Shown: positions 1 through 5,370, numbered from the stretch's first letter. The stretch: 5,370 nucleotides of DNA from Pseudomonadota bacterium (GCA_023430775.1 JAEYYY010000876.1:1-5370), one strand, 5' to 3'. The notes: generated from the letters alone by a model not told the origin. Program-made: numbers and translations.

Positions 1-141
1 CTCGAGGCGTGGATCGACGAGAGCTACCGGGCGCAGGCACCGAAGACGCTCGTCAAGCAGATCGGGCTGGCGCCCGCGCCGGCGAAGAAGCCGGCGAAGA
101 AGCCCGCGAAGAAGCCGGCGAAGAAACCTGCGAAGAAATAG
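1..141 (+). CDS. C-terminal fragment of a probable YjbR/MmcQ-family protein with a PAKK repeat tail (5' end outside the window)
   Basis: Frame 1 is open from the first base to a TAG at 139-141, giving 46 visible residues. The first part, LEAWIDESYRAQAPKTLVKQ, resembles the end of YjbR/MmcQ-like (CyaY-fold) proteins, where a final helix of the type W-x-x-x-S-Y-x-x-x-A-P-K-x-L closes the domain. That is recalled family resemblance from a short stretch, so the family call is moderate. After a short AP-rich hinge come five perfect PAKK units (codons 27-46). Such Lys/Ala/Pro tails resemble histone-H1-like C-termini and often bind nucleic acid or other polyanions; here that role is inference. The gene is convergent with the minus-strand gene ending at 154, with only 12 bases between the stops. 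The molecular function of YjbR-type proteins is poorly defined. That this is a genuine coding end is fairly sure; the name is not. Confidence 0.6.
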   Translation, partial: LEAWIDESYRAQAPKTLVKQIGLAPAPAKKPAKKPAKKPAKKPAKK

Positions 142-153
142 GCGAAGAAGAAG
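79..153 (+). repeat. 12-bp tandem repeat encoding PAKK, running past the stop codon
   Basis: Five in-frame copies of a 12-base unit (consensus CCGGCGAAGAAG, with CCC/CCT and AAA variants) fill 79-138 and encode PAKK each time. A sixth, degenerate unit follows at 139-150, in which the first codon is TAG instead of CCG and the rest (GCG AAG AAG) is intact, and then one more AAG. The coding stop therefore sits inside the repeat array. A second in-frame stop lies at 160-162. Confidence 0.85.
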
Positions 154-1242
154 TCACGGTAGCGAGACCGGCGGCAACGCGAAGTCGAGCTTGCCGCGCA
201 CCGGCGCCGCGGCGATGCGCAAGCGCAGCTCGGCGGGCTGACCGAAGCCATCGCGAAACCGCAGCCCCCAGCGCTCCGCACCGGGCTTGTCGGTCGCCAC
301 GCGCATGCGGTGAATCTGCGGGATGCCTTCCTCGCCGTTGCTCGCGATGCCGAGGATCATCGGCGACAGGCCGAGATCGACGGTGCCGTCGAGCCGCGCC
401 GGATCGACCGTCTCGATCTGCAGGTGGGGCCCGCCCTCGTGACCGATCGCGGTGACGGCGAGGCCGTGCACCGTGACCGCGCCTCCGATCGCGAGCCGGA
501 CTTCCTCGTAGGCGCCCTCGAACATCGCCGAGACCGTGCCGGCGAGCGCGAGCGGTGATGCGGGCGGGACGTCGACCAGCTGCTCCGCGACCATGCCGAT
601 GTGGACGACGCTGGTCACCGGCTCGACCTCGTAGCGGCGATCGACACCGTGGATCCGGATCGCCAGCGGCCCGACCGGCCCCACCGGCCACTCCCATTCG
701 ACGCGCAACCGGGCCTGCGCGGAGACCGACGTCGAGGCGAAGTCGGTGCCGCGCGTGGAGCGCAGCTCGACCAGCCGCACGCGCATCGGCCCGACATACG
801 CGGCCGGATACGCCGGCTCGCGCTCGTCGTGGAGCATCAGCTCGCCGCGTGCGCGCTGCGAGCCGCGACAGCCCGCCTGCGCGCAGCCCTCGTCGAGCAC
901 CGCGAGCAGCGTCGCATCGCGCATCGCGATCGCCACCGGCTTGTCGAGCAGCGCCGCCGGCAGCTCGCGCGCGACCAGCACGCCGTGCTTGGACGCGAGG
1001 ATCTGGAGCAGCGAGCGCAGCGCACCGTGGTGCTCGATGTCGAAGCTGCGCGGCTGGCGGATCATCTGTGCGGCGCGTTCGAGGTGAACGCCCATGAACG
1101 TCCACAGCCGGCGCGCGCGATCGGACGCCGACAGCTCCTCCCACAGCAACAGCTTCGACGACACCTCGGTGCCGAGCTCGATCACGGCGTGGGTCGCGGC
1201 ATCGCGTTCACCCGTGGTGGCCGCGGCCAGCCCGGAGAACAC
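154..1242 (-). CDS. Uncharacterised protein with an STN-like segment and a beta-rich C-terminal part
   Basis: The product is about 362 residues from a GTG start and ends at TGA (154-156). I do not recognise a named family. Residues 1-75 look helical. Residues about 76-125, from SLLQILASKHGVLV through KPVAIAMRDATLLAVLDEGC, follow the secretin/TonB short N-terminal (STN) pattern: a helix, 'aLxxLaxxxGvxV', a short strand pair, then a helix with 'LxaVLdexcxqAG'. Residues about 140-350 are probably mostly beta, beginning PAYPAAYVGPMRVRLVEL, a pattern I associate with exported proteins of planctomycetes and myxobacteria. STN domains act in the periplasm, yet no signal peptide is visible from this start. 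The start was chosen because it is the first GTG after the stop of the upstream gene (22 bases away). The frame is open further upstream to 1452, but that part is Arg/Ser-rich and antigenic of a wrong frame, and it overlaps the well-supported neighbour. Later GTG codons (residues 20 and 27) are alternatives. It is probably coupled to the upstream metallopeptidase-like gene. Function is unknown. Confidence 0.75.
   Translation of the reverse strand: MFSGLAAATTGERDAATHAVIELGTEVSSKLLLWEELSASDRARRLWTFMGVHLERAAQMIRQPRSFDIEHHGALRSLLQILASKHGVLVARELPAALLDKPVAIAMRDATLLAVLDEGCAQAGCRGSQRARGELMLHDEREPAYPAAYVGPMRVRLVELRSTRGTDFASTSVSAQARLRVEWEWPVGPVGPLAIRIHGVDRRYEVEPVTSVVHIGMVAEQLVDVPPASPLALAGTVSAMFEGAYEEVRLAIGGAVTVHGLAVTAIGHEGGPHLQIETVDPARLDGTVDLGLSPMILGIASNGEEGIPQIHRMRVATDKPGAERWGLRFRDGFGQPAELRLRIAAAPVRGKLDFALPPVSLP
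868..1017 (-). other. STN-like (secretin/TonB short N-terminal) domain segment
   Basis: This encodes residues about 76-125 of the preceding protein. The spacing of hydrophobic positions in LLQILASKHGVLV, then KPVAIAMRDATLLAVLDEGC, then AQAG, matches the beta-alpha-beta plan of STN domains. It was assigned by eye, without a profile search. Confidence 0.45.
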
Positions 1243-1244
1243 GT

Positions 1245-1259
1245 GCGGGGTTATCCCGC
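1245..1259 (-). other. Small hairpin between the stop of one gene and the start of the next
   Basis: On the minus strand GCGGG, a five-base loop ATAAC and CCCGC form a perfect 5-bp stem. It occupies most of the 22 bases between the TAG at 1265-1267 and the GTG at 1240-1242, ending two bases before the GTG. It would cover the only G-rich candidate ribosome-binding sequence (GGCGGG). This fits re-initiation or coupling, where ribosomes finishing the upstream gene open the hairpin, but that is inference. A 5-bp GC stem can also arise by chance in DNA this rich in G and C. Confidence 0.4.
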
Positions 1260-1264
1260 CGATG

Positions 1265-2875
1265 CTACTCGCCGAACACGTCGTCGACCAGCCGCACGAG
1301 CGGCTCGTCGAACAGCTCGCCCCACAATCTGGCGGCGGCCGACCGCAGCTCGATCGTGGTCTTGCTCGCGAGCGGCGCGACCAGCTCCGCGAGCCGATCG
1401 CGGTCGATCTTGCCGCCCTCGAGCGCCGACCTCGCCGACGCCGGCATGACATCGAGCTGACGGGCGAGCCCCTCGATCACGAGCACCGCGGCGTACGACT
1501 CGGGCGAACCGCGGCGACCGCTCTGGAAGGCGTGGCGGGCGAGGTTCCACAGGGCGGCCTGCGGCAGCCACATGTCGCTCGCGATCTGGCTGGTGTACGC
1601 GGAGAGCTCGTTGCGGGCGCGCACCGCCATCGTGTTGATGCGGCCGTTGCCATCGCGCAGCGGCCCCACCAGCTTCGCGAGCTCGTCGGGATACGCCAGC
1701 TGCTTGTCCTGCTCGTGGCCGTGCTGCGCCTCGTGATGGCGCACCGACGCGAGCACGAGCTTGCGCAGCCGGATGGTCGCGCGATCGATCGAATTCGCGT
1801 CGTTGCCGAGCGCGACGCCCATCTCGCGGCGGATCGCGCGGGTCGCCGCCATCGTCGCGCTGCGACCGCGGCCGCCACGATCCCAGCCGTCGTCGGCCAG
1901 CGAGTAGGGTCGGCCGTCGAGCACCGGCAGGTACTGATTGGCGACGTGCGCGGTCACCTGATCGAGCAGGACGATCGGATCGTCCATGCCGTCGGCCTTC
2001 ATGCCGAGCACCGGCTTGACGGCGTCCTGCTTCAGGCGCACGGCATCGAGCACGCGCACGCGCTCGCGATCGGCGCGCACGAACGTGATCTTCGCGATCT
2101 TGTAGACCCCGATCACGATGTCGTTGCGCTGGGTGCGCTCGACCGCGGCGAAGTAGCCGAGGTTGGCCGCCGCGAGCTGATCCGACAGCACCTGCAACCG
2201 GACCTTGAGCTCCTCGGGCTCCTTCGATCGATCGTCGACATCGATCCCCGGTGCCGCCTCGACCAGCTCGCGCCACGCGGCCGCCACGCCGGGATGGCCG
2301 GCGAGCGCTGCTGGATCTCGATCGACGATGCGATGGGCAACGGCGCGCGAGACAATGATGTTCGGCAGCTGATCGACGAACAGCTGCTCGACCGCATGCT
2401 CGTGACCCGGCGAGCCACCGACCGCGAACGCACCCGCCGGCGGCGGTGGCGGCGGGCGATTCGGAATGGCCCCCGGCACCGGGGCGGTCACCACCACCAC
2501 GGTGGCCGCGGCGATCGTGGTCGTCAGCGCGAGCACCAGCGCGCCGGCGGCGACCGTCGCGATCGGAAACCGCGGTGGGCTGACGGCGGTCTTGTCGGCA
2601 TACGTCGTCGACACCGCCTCGCGATCGCGAAAGTCGAGGTCGGTCTCGCCCATCTCCATCAGCGCGGCCGCGCGCAGGATGTGCCGGCGCTCCGCCGCCT
2701 CGTCGTGATGGATCACGCCGGTCTCGAGCGCGGCGTCGATCAACAGCTTGTTGAGCCGGCGCAGCGCGTAGCCGCGCAGCACCCAGTCGATCCGGCTGAT
2801 CGACCGCCGCGCGATGTCCTCGTCTGCCGCCGCCACTCCATCCGCCAGGGCCGCGAGCAGGTAGCGTCCGAGCAC
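1265..2875 (-). CDS. Membrane-anchored protein with a zincin-like HExxH motif (putative metallopeptidase)
   Basis: The product is 536 residues from a GTG start. Residues 1-100 are a charged, helical, presumably cytoplasmic region. Residues about 104-130 (IATVAAGALVLAL... to VVVVT) form one transmembrane segment, with Arg102 on the N-terminal side, so N-in/C-out topology is expected. A proline-rich linker with six consecutive prolines follows (133-147), then a domain of about 390 residues that should lie in the periplasm. This contains HEAQH at 381-385, preceded by a helix (LRKLVLASVRH), and NELSAY at 422-427. HExxH with a downstream Glu is the gluzincin arrangement: His381 and His385 as zinc ligands, Glu382 as general base and Glu423 as candidate third ligand. 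The following segments AALWNLARHAF and YAAVLVIEGLARQL look like further conserved helices. Peptidase activity is inferred from the motif only. An in-frame TGA lies 36 bases upstream of the GTG, leaving little room for a longer N-terminus. No good Shine-Dalgarno precedes the GTG, so the GTG at codon 14 is an alternative. The gene is followed after 22 bases by the STN-like gene. Confidence 0.85.
   Translation of the reverse strand: MLGRYLLAALADGVAAADEDIARRSISRIDWVLRGYALRRLNKLLIDAALETGVIHHDEAAERRHILRAAALMEMGETDLDFRDREAVSTTYADKTAVSPPRFPIATVAAGALVLALTTTIAAATVVVVTAPVPGAIPNRPPPPPPAGAFAVGGSPGHEHAVEQLFVDQLPNIIVSRAVAHRIVDRDPAALAGHPGVAAAWRELVEAAPGIDVDDRSKEPEELKVRLQVLSDQLAAANLGYFAAVERTQRNDIVIGVYKIAKITFVRADRERVRVLDAVRLKQDAVKPVLGMKADGMDDPIVLLDQVTAHVANQYLPVLDGRPYSLADDGWDRGGRGRSATMAATRAIRREMGVALGNDANSIDRATIRLRKLVLASVRHHEAQHGHEQDKQLAYPDELAKLVGPLRDGNGRINTMAVRARNELSAYTSQIASDMWLPQAALWNLARHAFQSGRRGSPESYAAVLVIEGLARQLDVMPASARSALEGGKIDRDRLAELVAPLASKTTIELRSAAARLWGELFDEPLVRLVDDVFGE
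1607..1735 (-). other. Putative zinc-binding site: HEAQH plus downstream NELSAY
   Basis: Codons 381-385 read CAC GAG GCG CAG CAC (HEAQH), and Glu423 lies 38 residues after the second histidine in NELSAY. This reproduces the HExxH...E layout of gluzincin-type zinc peptidases, where the helix after HExxH and a later helix carrying Glu bring three ligands together. The assignment is by motif; zinc binding is not shown. Confidence 0.55.
2486..2566 (-). other. Transmembrane segment of the metallopeptidase-like protein
   Basis: Residues 104-130 are an uninterrupted run of Ala, Val, Leu, Ile, Thr and Gly with no charged residue. The run is preceded by PPR and followed by a proline-rich linker. It is long enough to span the membrane once and is too far from the N-terminus to be a cleaved signal peptide. 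Confidence 0.85.
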
Positions 2876-2953
2876 GAGACCCGTGACAACCCGCGGCCTC
2901 CGCAGGTTTCAGCTAAATGCGGAGACGACGCTGTCGGCGCCATCCACGTGAAA
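2876..2953. other. 78-base intergenic gap with a hairpin; no clear promoter
   Basis: This separates the lipoprotein stop from the GTG of the metallopeptidase-like gene. It holds the inverted repeat at 2898-2924. I see no convincing -35/-10 pair and no run of T after the hairpin on the minus strand. Transcription may read through from the zwf operon, or a non-standard promoter may lie here or inside the lipoprotein gene. Confidence 0.6.
2898..2924 (-). other. Inverted repeat / RNA hairpin upstream of the metallopeptidase-like gene
   Basis: On the minus strand CTCCGCA pairs perfectly with TGCGGAG across 13 bases. Inside, TTT can pair with AAA after a two-base CC bulge, leaving a five-base loop. 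The right arm carries GGAG of a GGAGG that resembles a Shine-Dalgarno sequence but lies about 21 bases before the GTG, too far for normal use. There is no downstream T tract, so it is not a standard intrinsic terminator. It could be an attenuator, an RNA-stabilising stem or chance. Confidence 0.45.
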
Positions 2954-3376
2954 TCACGGGATCAGCGAGGTCGTGATCGTGGCGGTGCCAGCCCCCGACA
3001 GGTCGACGAGGATGTCGTTCTCGAGCGTCGGGTCGACGTTCGTGATCTCGGTGCACCCCGGATCGGTGTCCGTGAAGTCGAAGCCCGGTGGGAAGTGCGG
3101 GAAGTACGTCACCGCCGTCGAGCCGGTGCTGGTGACGCAGACCTCGAGCGTCCCCGCGCCGACCGTGGCCCCCGGCACCCTGTCGAAGTGGACGAAGTAG
3201 CCGTACTCGCCCTCGACCCCACCCAGGTCGATGCTGTCGGTCGCGCTCGTGCCGATCTCCTCGGTCCGGTCGCCTAGCGCGACGACGCGCTGGAGCCACT
3301 CGGGCTTCTCTTCACGTTCCTCGTCGCCGCCGCCGCAGCCAACACAAAGCAACGTGACAACTGTCCATCGAACCAT
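2954..3376 (-). CDS. Small putative lipoprotein encoded after zwf
   Basis: The 140-residue product begins MVRWTVVTLLCVGCGGG: one Arg, a short hydrophobic stretch, and a lipobox-like L-C-V-G-C in which Cys14 would be cleaved before and lipidated by the Lgt/Lsp pathway. The +2 residue is Gly rather than Asp, so the outer membrane is the likelier destination. A flexible GGG tether and an acidic, charged stretch (DEEREE) follow. Residues 45-140 are rich in Thr, Val, Gly and Asp, as in a small beta-sandwich, with Cys80 and Cys108 able to form a disulfide in the periplasm. The ATG has a strong AGGAGGT 4 bases upstream, which fixes the start. The zwf stop is 9 bases upstream, so co-transcription is likely. 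I do not recognise the mature domain. The signal peptide is short (13 residues) but acceptable for a lipoprotein. Confidence 0.85.
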   Translation of the reverse strand: MVRWTVVTLLCVGCGGGDEEREEKPEWLQRVVALGDRTEEIGTSATDSIDLGGVEGEYGYFVHFDRVPGATVGAGTLEVCVTSTGSTAVTYFPHFPPGFDFTDTDPGCTEITNVDPTLENDILVDLSGAGTATITTSLIP

Positions 3377-3380
3377 CTCT

Positions 3381-3387
3381 ACCTCCT
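3381..3387 (-). promoter_or_regulatory. Ribosome-binding site of the lipoprotein gene, overlapping the zwf stop codon
   Basis: The minus strand reads TAGGAGGTAGAGATG. The AGGAGGT is a near-perfect Shine-Dalgarno sequence at good distance from the ATG, and its first two bases are the last two of the zwf TAG stop. Ribosomes terminating on zwf would sit on this site, so translational coupling is likely. Confidence 0.85.
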
Positions 3388-4972
3388 ATTTCTGTTGCAG
3401 CTCGCGCCAGGCGTGACCGGCCTTGGCGAGCATGTCGTCGGCCGCTTGCGGGCCTTTGCTCCCCTTGTCGTAGAATTGCACGCCGGGCGTGGCTTCCCAC
3501 ACCTGCAGCACGGGCTGGATCAATTCCCACGCGCGGTCCACCGAGTCGCGACGGTTGAACAGCGTCGCATCGCCGCGCATGCAATCGAGCAGCAGCCGCT
3601 CGTAGGCCTCGGCGATCGGTCGCTTGAACGCGTCGGCGTACGTCATGTTCATGAGCACGTTGCCGACGTTGATGTTCTCGCCCGGCACCTTCGCGACGAA
3701 GCGTAGCGAGATGCCCTCCGACGGCTGGATGCGCAGCGTCAGCACCGCGTGCTGGAGCACCGAGCCCGCGGCCTCGTCCTTGAACAGCACGAGCGGCACG
3801 CTCTTGAAGTGGATGTTGACCTCGGTGAGACGCTCGGCGAGGGCCTTGCCGGCGCGCATGTAGAACGGCACGCCCATCCATCGCCAGTTGTCGATCATGA
3901 ACCGCATCGCCGCGTACGTCGCCTGGTGGCTGTCGCGCTTGACGCCGTTCTCCTCGCGATAGCCGCGGTACTGGCCGCGCACGCAGTAGTTCGCGACGTC
4001 GTTGAGATCGAGGTTGCGGATCGAGCGCAGCACCTGCGATTTCTCGTCGCGGATGTCATCGGCGGAGAAGCTCGCCGGCACCTCCATCGTGACCAGCGAC
4101 ATCACCTGGAGCAGGTGGTTCTGGATGATGTCGCGGACGACACCGGTCTCCTCGTAGAACGCACCGCGACCTTGGATATCGATCGACTCGGCCGCCGTGA
4201 TCTCGACGTACTCGATGTGCTGGCGGTTCCACAGCGGCTCGAAGATCGAGTTGCCGAACCGCAGCACCAGGATGTTCTGGACGGTCTCCTTCCCGAGGTA
4301 GTGATCGATTCGATAGATCTGCGACTCGGTGAGGTAGCCGCCGATCATCTCGTTGAGCGCGCGCGAGCTCTTGAGATCGGTGCCGAACGGCTTCTCGACG
4401 ATGACGCGGCACGCCGGCTTCCCCGCCTGCTGGAACTGGCGCTCGATCAGGCCGTGCTGCTGGAGCTTCTGGAGGATCACCGGGAACGCGGTCGGCGGCG
4501 TCGACAGGTAGAACACGCGATTGCCGCGACAACCCTTCGCCTTCGCCGCCTCGAGGCGCGCCTTGAGATCGAGGTAGGTCTGGTCGTCGGAGAACTCGCC
4601 GCCGACGTAGTCGAGCATCGACACGAACTTGTCCCAGCTCTCCGGCTCGACCTTCTGCCGCGAGTGCACGGCGACCGGCCCCTTGAGCTTGTCGGCGAAC
4701 TCGGCGACCGGCATCTTCCTGCGCGAGACGCCGATGATCATCGTCGGATCGGTCAGCGACTTATCGAGCATCACGTTGAACAGCGCCGGCGCGAGCTTGC
4801 GCCCGGCGAGGTCACCGGTGGCGCCGAAGATCACGAGGGCGACGGGTTCGGGCCGGCGCTTCCTCGGTTGCTCGCCGCCGAGGATCTCGCCGACGACGCC
4901 CGTCTGATCGTGATCGAGGATGGGAGGAATCGTGCCCGACGAGGGCCGGCTCTTCGGTTGCTCGTTACTCAT
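3386..4972 (-). CDS. zwf: Glucose-6-phosphate 1-dehydrogenase
   Basis: This cytoplasmic enzyme oxidises glucose-6-phosphate to 6-phosphogluconolactone with NADP (or NAD), the entry step of the oxidative pentose phosphate and Entner-Doudoroff routes. All family landmarks are present in the 528-residue product. The dinucleotide-binding GATGDLAGRKL is at 50-60 and EKPFGTDL at 193-200. The signature RIDHYLGKE is at 221-229, with His224 in the substrate site. RDIIQNHLLQ is at 280-289, where His286 matches the catalytic base, and the FYMRAGKAL substrate-binding segment is at 370-378. The C-terminal YERLLLDCMRGDATLF block (457-472) is also typical. Length exceeds the usual roughly 490 residues because of a hydrophilic N-terminal extension of about 42 residues. 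The ATG is supported by AGGAGA at good spacing, and no other Met occurs before the NADP motif, so the extension looks real. It lies 17 bases after the glucokinase stop and 9 bases before the lipoprotein start, in an apparent operon. Confidence 0.98.
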   Translation of the reverse strand: MSNEQPKSRPSSGTIPPILDHDQTGVVGEILGGEQPRKRRPEPVALVIFGATGDLAGRKLAPALFNVMLDKSLTDPTMIIGVSRRKMPVAEFADKLKGPVAVHSRQKVEPESWDKFVSMLDYVGGEFSDDQTYLDLKARLEAAKAKGCRGNRVFYLSTPPTAFPVILQKLQQHGLIERQFQQAGKPACRVIVEKPFGTDLKSSRALNEMIGGYLTESQIYRIDHYLGKETVQNILVLRFGNSIFEPLWNRQHIEYVEITAAESIDIQGRGAFYEETGVVRDIIQNHLLQVMSLVTMEVPASFSADDIRDEKSQVLRSIRNLDLNDVANYCVRGQYRGYREENGVKRDSHQATYAAMRFMIDNWRWMGVPFYMRAGKALAERLTEVNIHFKSVPLVLFKDEAAGSVLQHAVLTLRIQPSEGISLRFVAKVPGENINVGNVLMNMTYADAFKRPIAEAYERLLLDCMRGDATLFNRRDSVDRAWELIQPVLQVWEATPGVQFYDKGSKGPQAADDMLAKAGHAWRELQQK

Positions 4973-4977
4973 GTCAG

Positions 4978-4983
4978 TCTCCT
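4978..4983 (-). promoter_or_regulatory. Ribosome-binding site of zwf
   Basis: The minus strand reads AGGAGACTGACATG, placing an AGGAG core a standard distance from the ATG at 4970-4972. It lies within the 17-base gap after the glucokinase stop and fixes the zwf start, confirming the N-terminal extension. Confidence 0.8.
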
Positions 4984-4989
4984 ATCGGG

Positions 4990-5370
4990 TCACCGGCCGG
5001 CGGTGGCCGCGTGATGCGCGGCGCCCAGCAACCCGGCCCGGGGCTCGAGCAGGACGCGGACGCCGACCGTCGACATCCACCGCGAGAACCGTCCCTTGTC
5101 GTTGAAGCGTCGGATCATCGCCCCGCCCCGCAGCACCTCGAGCAGCGAGTGCGGGATGCCGCCGCCGATCACCACGCCGCCGGCCACGGCCCGGAGCGCG
5201 ATGTTGCCGGCCTCGGCACCGAGGATCTCGGTGAACATCTCGACGGCGCGCACGCAGCACGCGTCTTTTCCCACCAGCGCCGCAGCGACGATCGCGGTGC
5301 TCGCATCACCCGCGGCGGCCGCGATGTCGTGCGCGAGCCACGTCGGCTCTCGCTCTCCGGACTTCTGGCG
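4990..5370 (-). CDS. glk: Glucokinase, C-terminal part (5' end outside the window)
   Basis: Glucokinase phosphorylates glucose with ATP in the cytoplasm to give glucose-6-phosphate, the substrate of the next gene's product. The last 126 residues are visible, open from the window edge to TGA at 4990-4992. They match the C-terminal lobe of the bacterial Glk (PF02685-type) family in order: a helix with CCVRAVEMFTEILGAEAGNIALR (visible residues 38-60), the glycine-rich GGVVIGGGI (64-72) that contributes to the nucleotide site in this ASKHA fold, the conserved RFNDKGRFS (88-96), and the closing GLLGAA (113-118). A GTG at 5272-5274 gives an apparent short ORF start, but the same frame stays open with family-like sequence (EPTWLAHDIAAAAGD) to the edge, so that GTG is internal. 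The N-terminal phosphate-binding and glucose-binding motifs are not in view, so integrity cannot be judged. Confidence 0.93.
   Translation of the reverse strand, partial: RQKSGEREPTWLAHDIAAAAGDASTAIVAAALVGKDACCVRAVEMFTEILGAEAGNIALRAVAGGVVIGGGIPHSLLEVLRGGAMIRRFNDKGRFSRWMSTVGVRVLLEPRAGLLGAAHHAATAGR

Noticed and set aside
9..455. A + strand frame of 148 codons with a Glu-rich repeat over the PAKK array
   Set aside because: The Glu-rich part is the PAKK repeat read in another frame, and the rest is antisense to the STN-like gene. Frame 1 gives a credible protein end with a stop at 141.
53..1144. A 363-codon minus-strand frame overlapping the STN-like gene
   Set aside because: It is Arg/Ala/Gly-rich with no secondary-structure pattern, while the frame ending at 154 shows coherent helix and strand periodicity and a normal residue composition.
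1243..1452. N-terminal extension of the STN-like gene back to an ATG at 1452
   Set aside because: The added 70 residues are mostly Arg, Ser and Cys and overlap the end of the upstream gene, which keeps its own good frame to the TAG. Kept only as a possible frameshift-fusion hypothesis.
1780..1800. Clusters of CGATCG / GATCGATC palindromes here and near 2223-2245
   Set aside because: They fall inside coding sequence where Ile-Asp-Arg codons (ATC GAT CGC and similar) in GC-rich DNA make them common. No spacing or array structure suggests a binding-site cluster.
1094..3277. A 727-codon + strand open frame opposite the metallopeptidase-like gene and the lipoprotein gene
   Set aside because: Its translation is rich in Arg, His, Asp and Leu without domain structure and runs antisense across two well-supported genes and the gap between them. 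This is the usual mirror frame of very high-GC coding sequence.
3749..5014. A 421-codon + strand open frame opposite zwf
   Set aside because: It is antisense to an unmistakable glucose-6-phosphate dehydrogenase, and the translation is low-complexity Arg/His/Leu/Asp sequence.
4990..5274. A complete 94-residue protein starting at the GTG at 5274
   Set aside because: The same frame stays open to the window edge and the upstream residues continue the glucokinase pattern, so this is the internal part of a longer gene.

Overview
The window is GC-rich, gene-dense bacterial chromosome. The very high G/C at third codon positions, a proline-rich linker in a membrane protein, a short lipoprotein signal ending in Cys-Gly-Gly-Gly and many uncharacterised exported proteins suggest a myxobacterium or related deltaproteobacterium. 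That placement is inference from style, not from a marker gene.

Layout. On the + strand only the end of one gene is present (1-141), the C-terminus of a probable YjbR/MmcQ-type protein with a lysine-rich PAKK repeat tail. Everything else reads on the minus strand, from right to left: the C-terminal third of glucokinase (4990-5370, running off the window), glucose-6-phosphate dehydrogenase zwf (3386-4972), a small lipoprotein (2954-3376), a membrane-anchored protein with a zincin-like HExxH motif (1265-2875), and a protein with an STN-like segment followed by a probable beta-rich region (154-1242), which meets the + strand gene tail to tail with 12 bases between.

How the genes relate. Glucokinase and zwf are separated by 17 bases and supply consecutive steps: glucose to glucose-6-phosphate, then to 6-phosphogluconolactone with NADPH. 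They look like one operon for entry into the oxidative pentose phosphate or Entner-Doudoroff route. The lipoprotein start lies 9 bases after the zwf stop, and its Shine-Dalgarno contains part of that stop codon, so it is probably co-translated with zwf although no functional link is evident. After a 78-base gap containing a hairpin come the two uncharacterised genes, which are 22 bases apart and probably translationally coupled.

The most interesting part is this uncharacterised pair (154-2875): a predicted single-pass membrane protein with an HEAQH...NELSAY metallopeptidase-like signature, followed by a protein with a domain typical of envelope proteins but no signal peptide of its own. No RNA gene, CRISPR array, insertion sequence or phage feature is visible. 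The long + strand open frames opposite zwf and opposite the metallopeptidase-like gene are best explained as antisense shadows of high-GC coding sequence.
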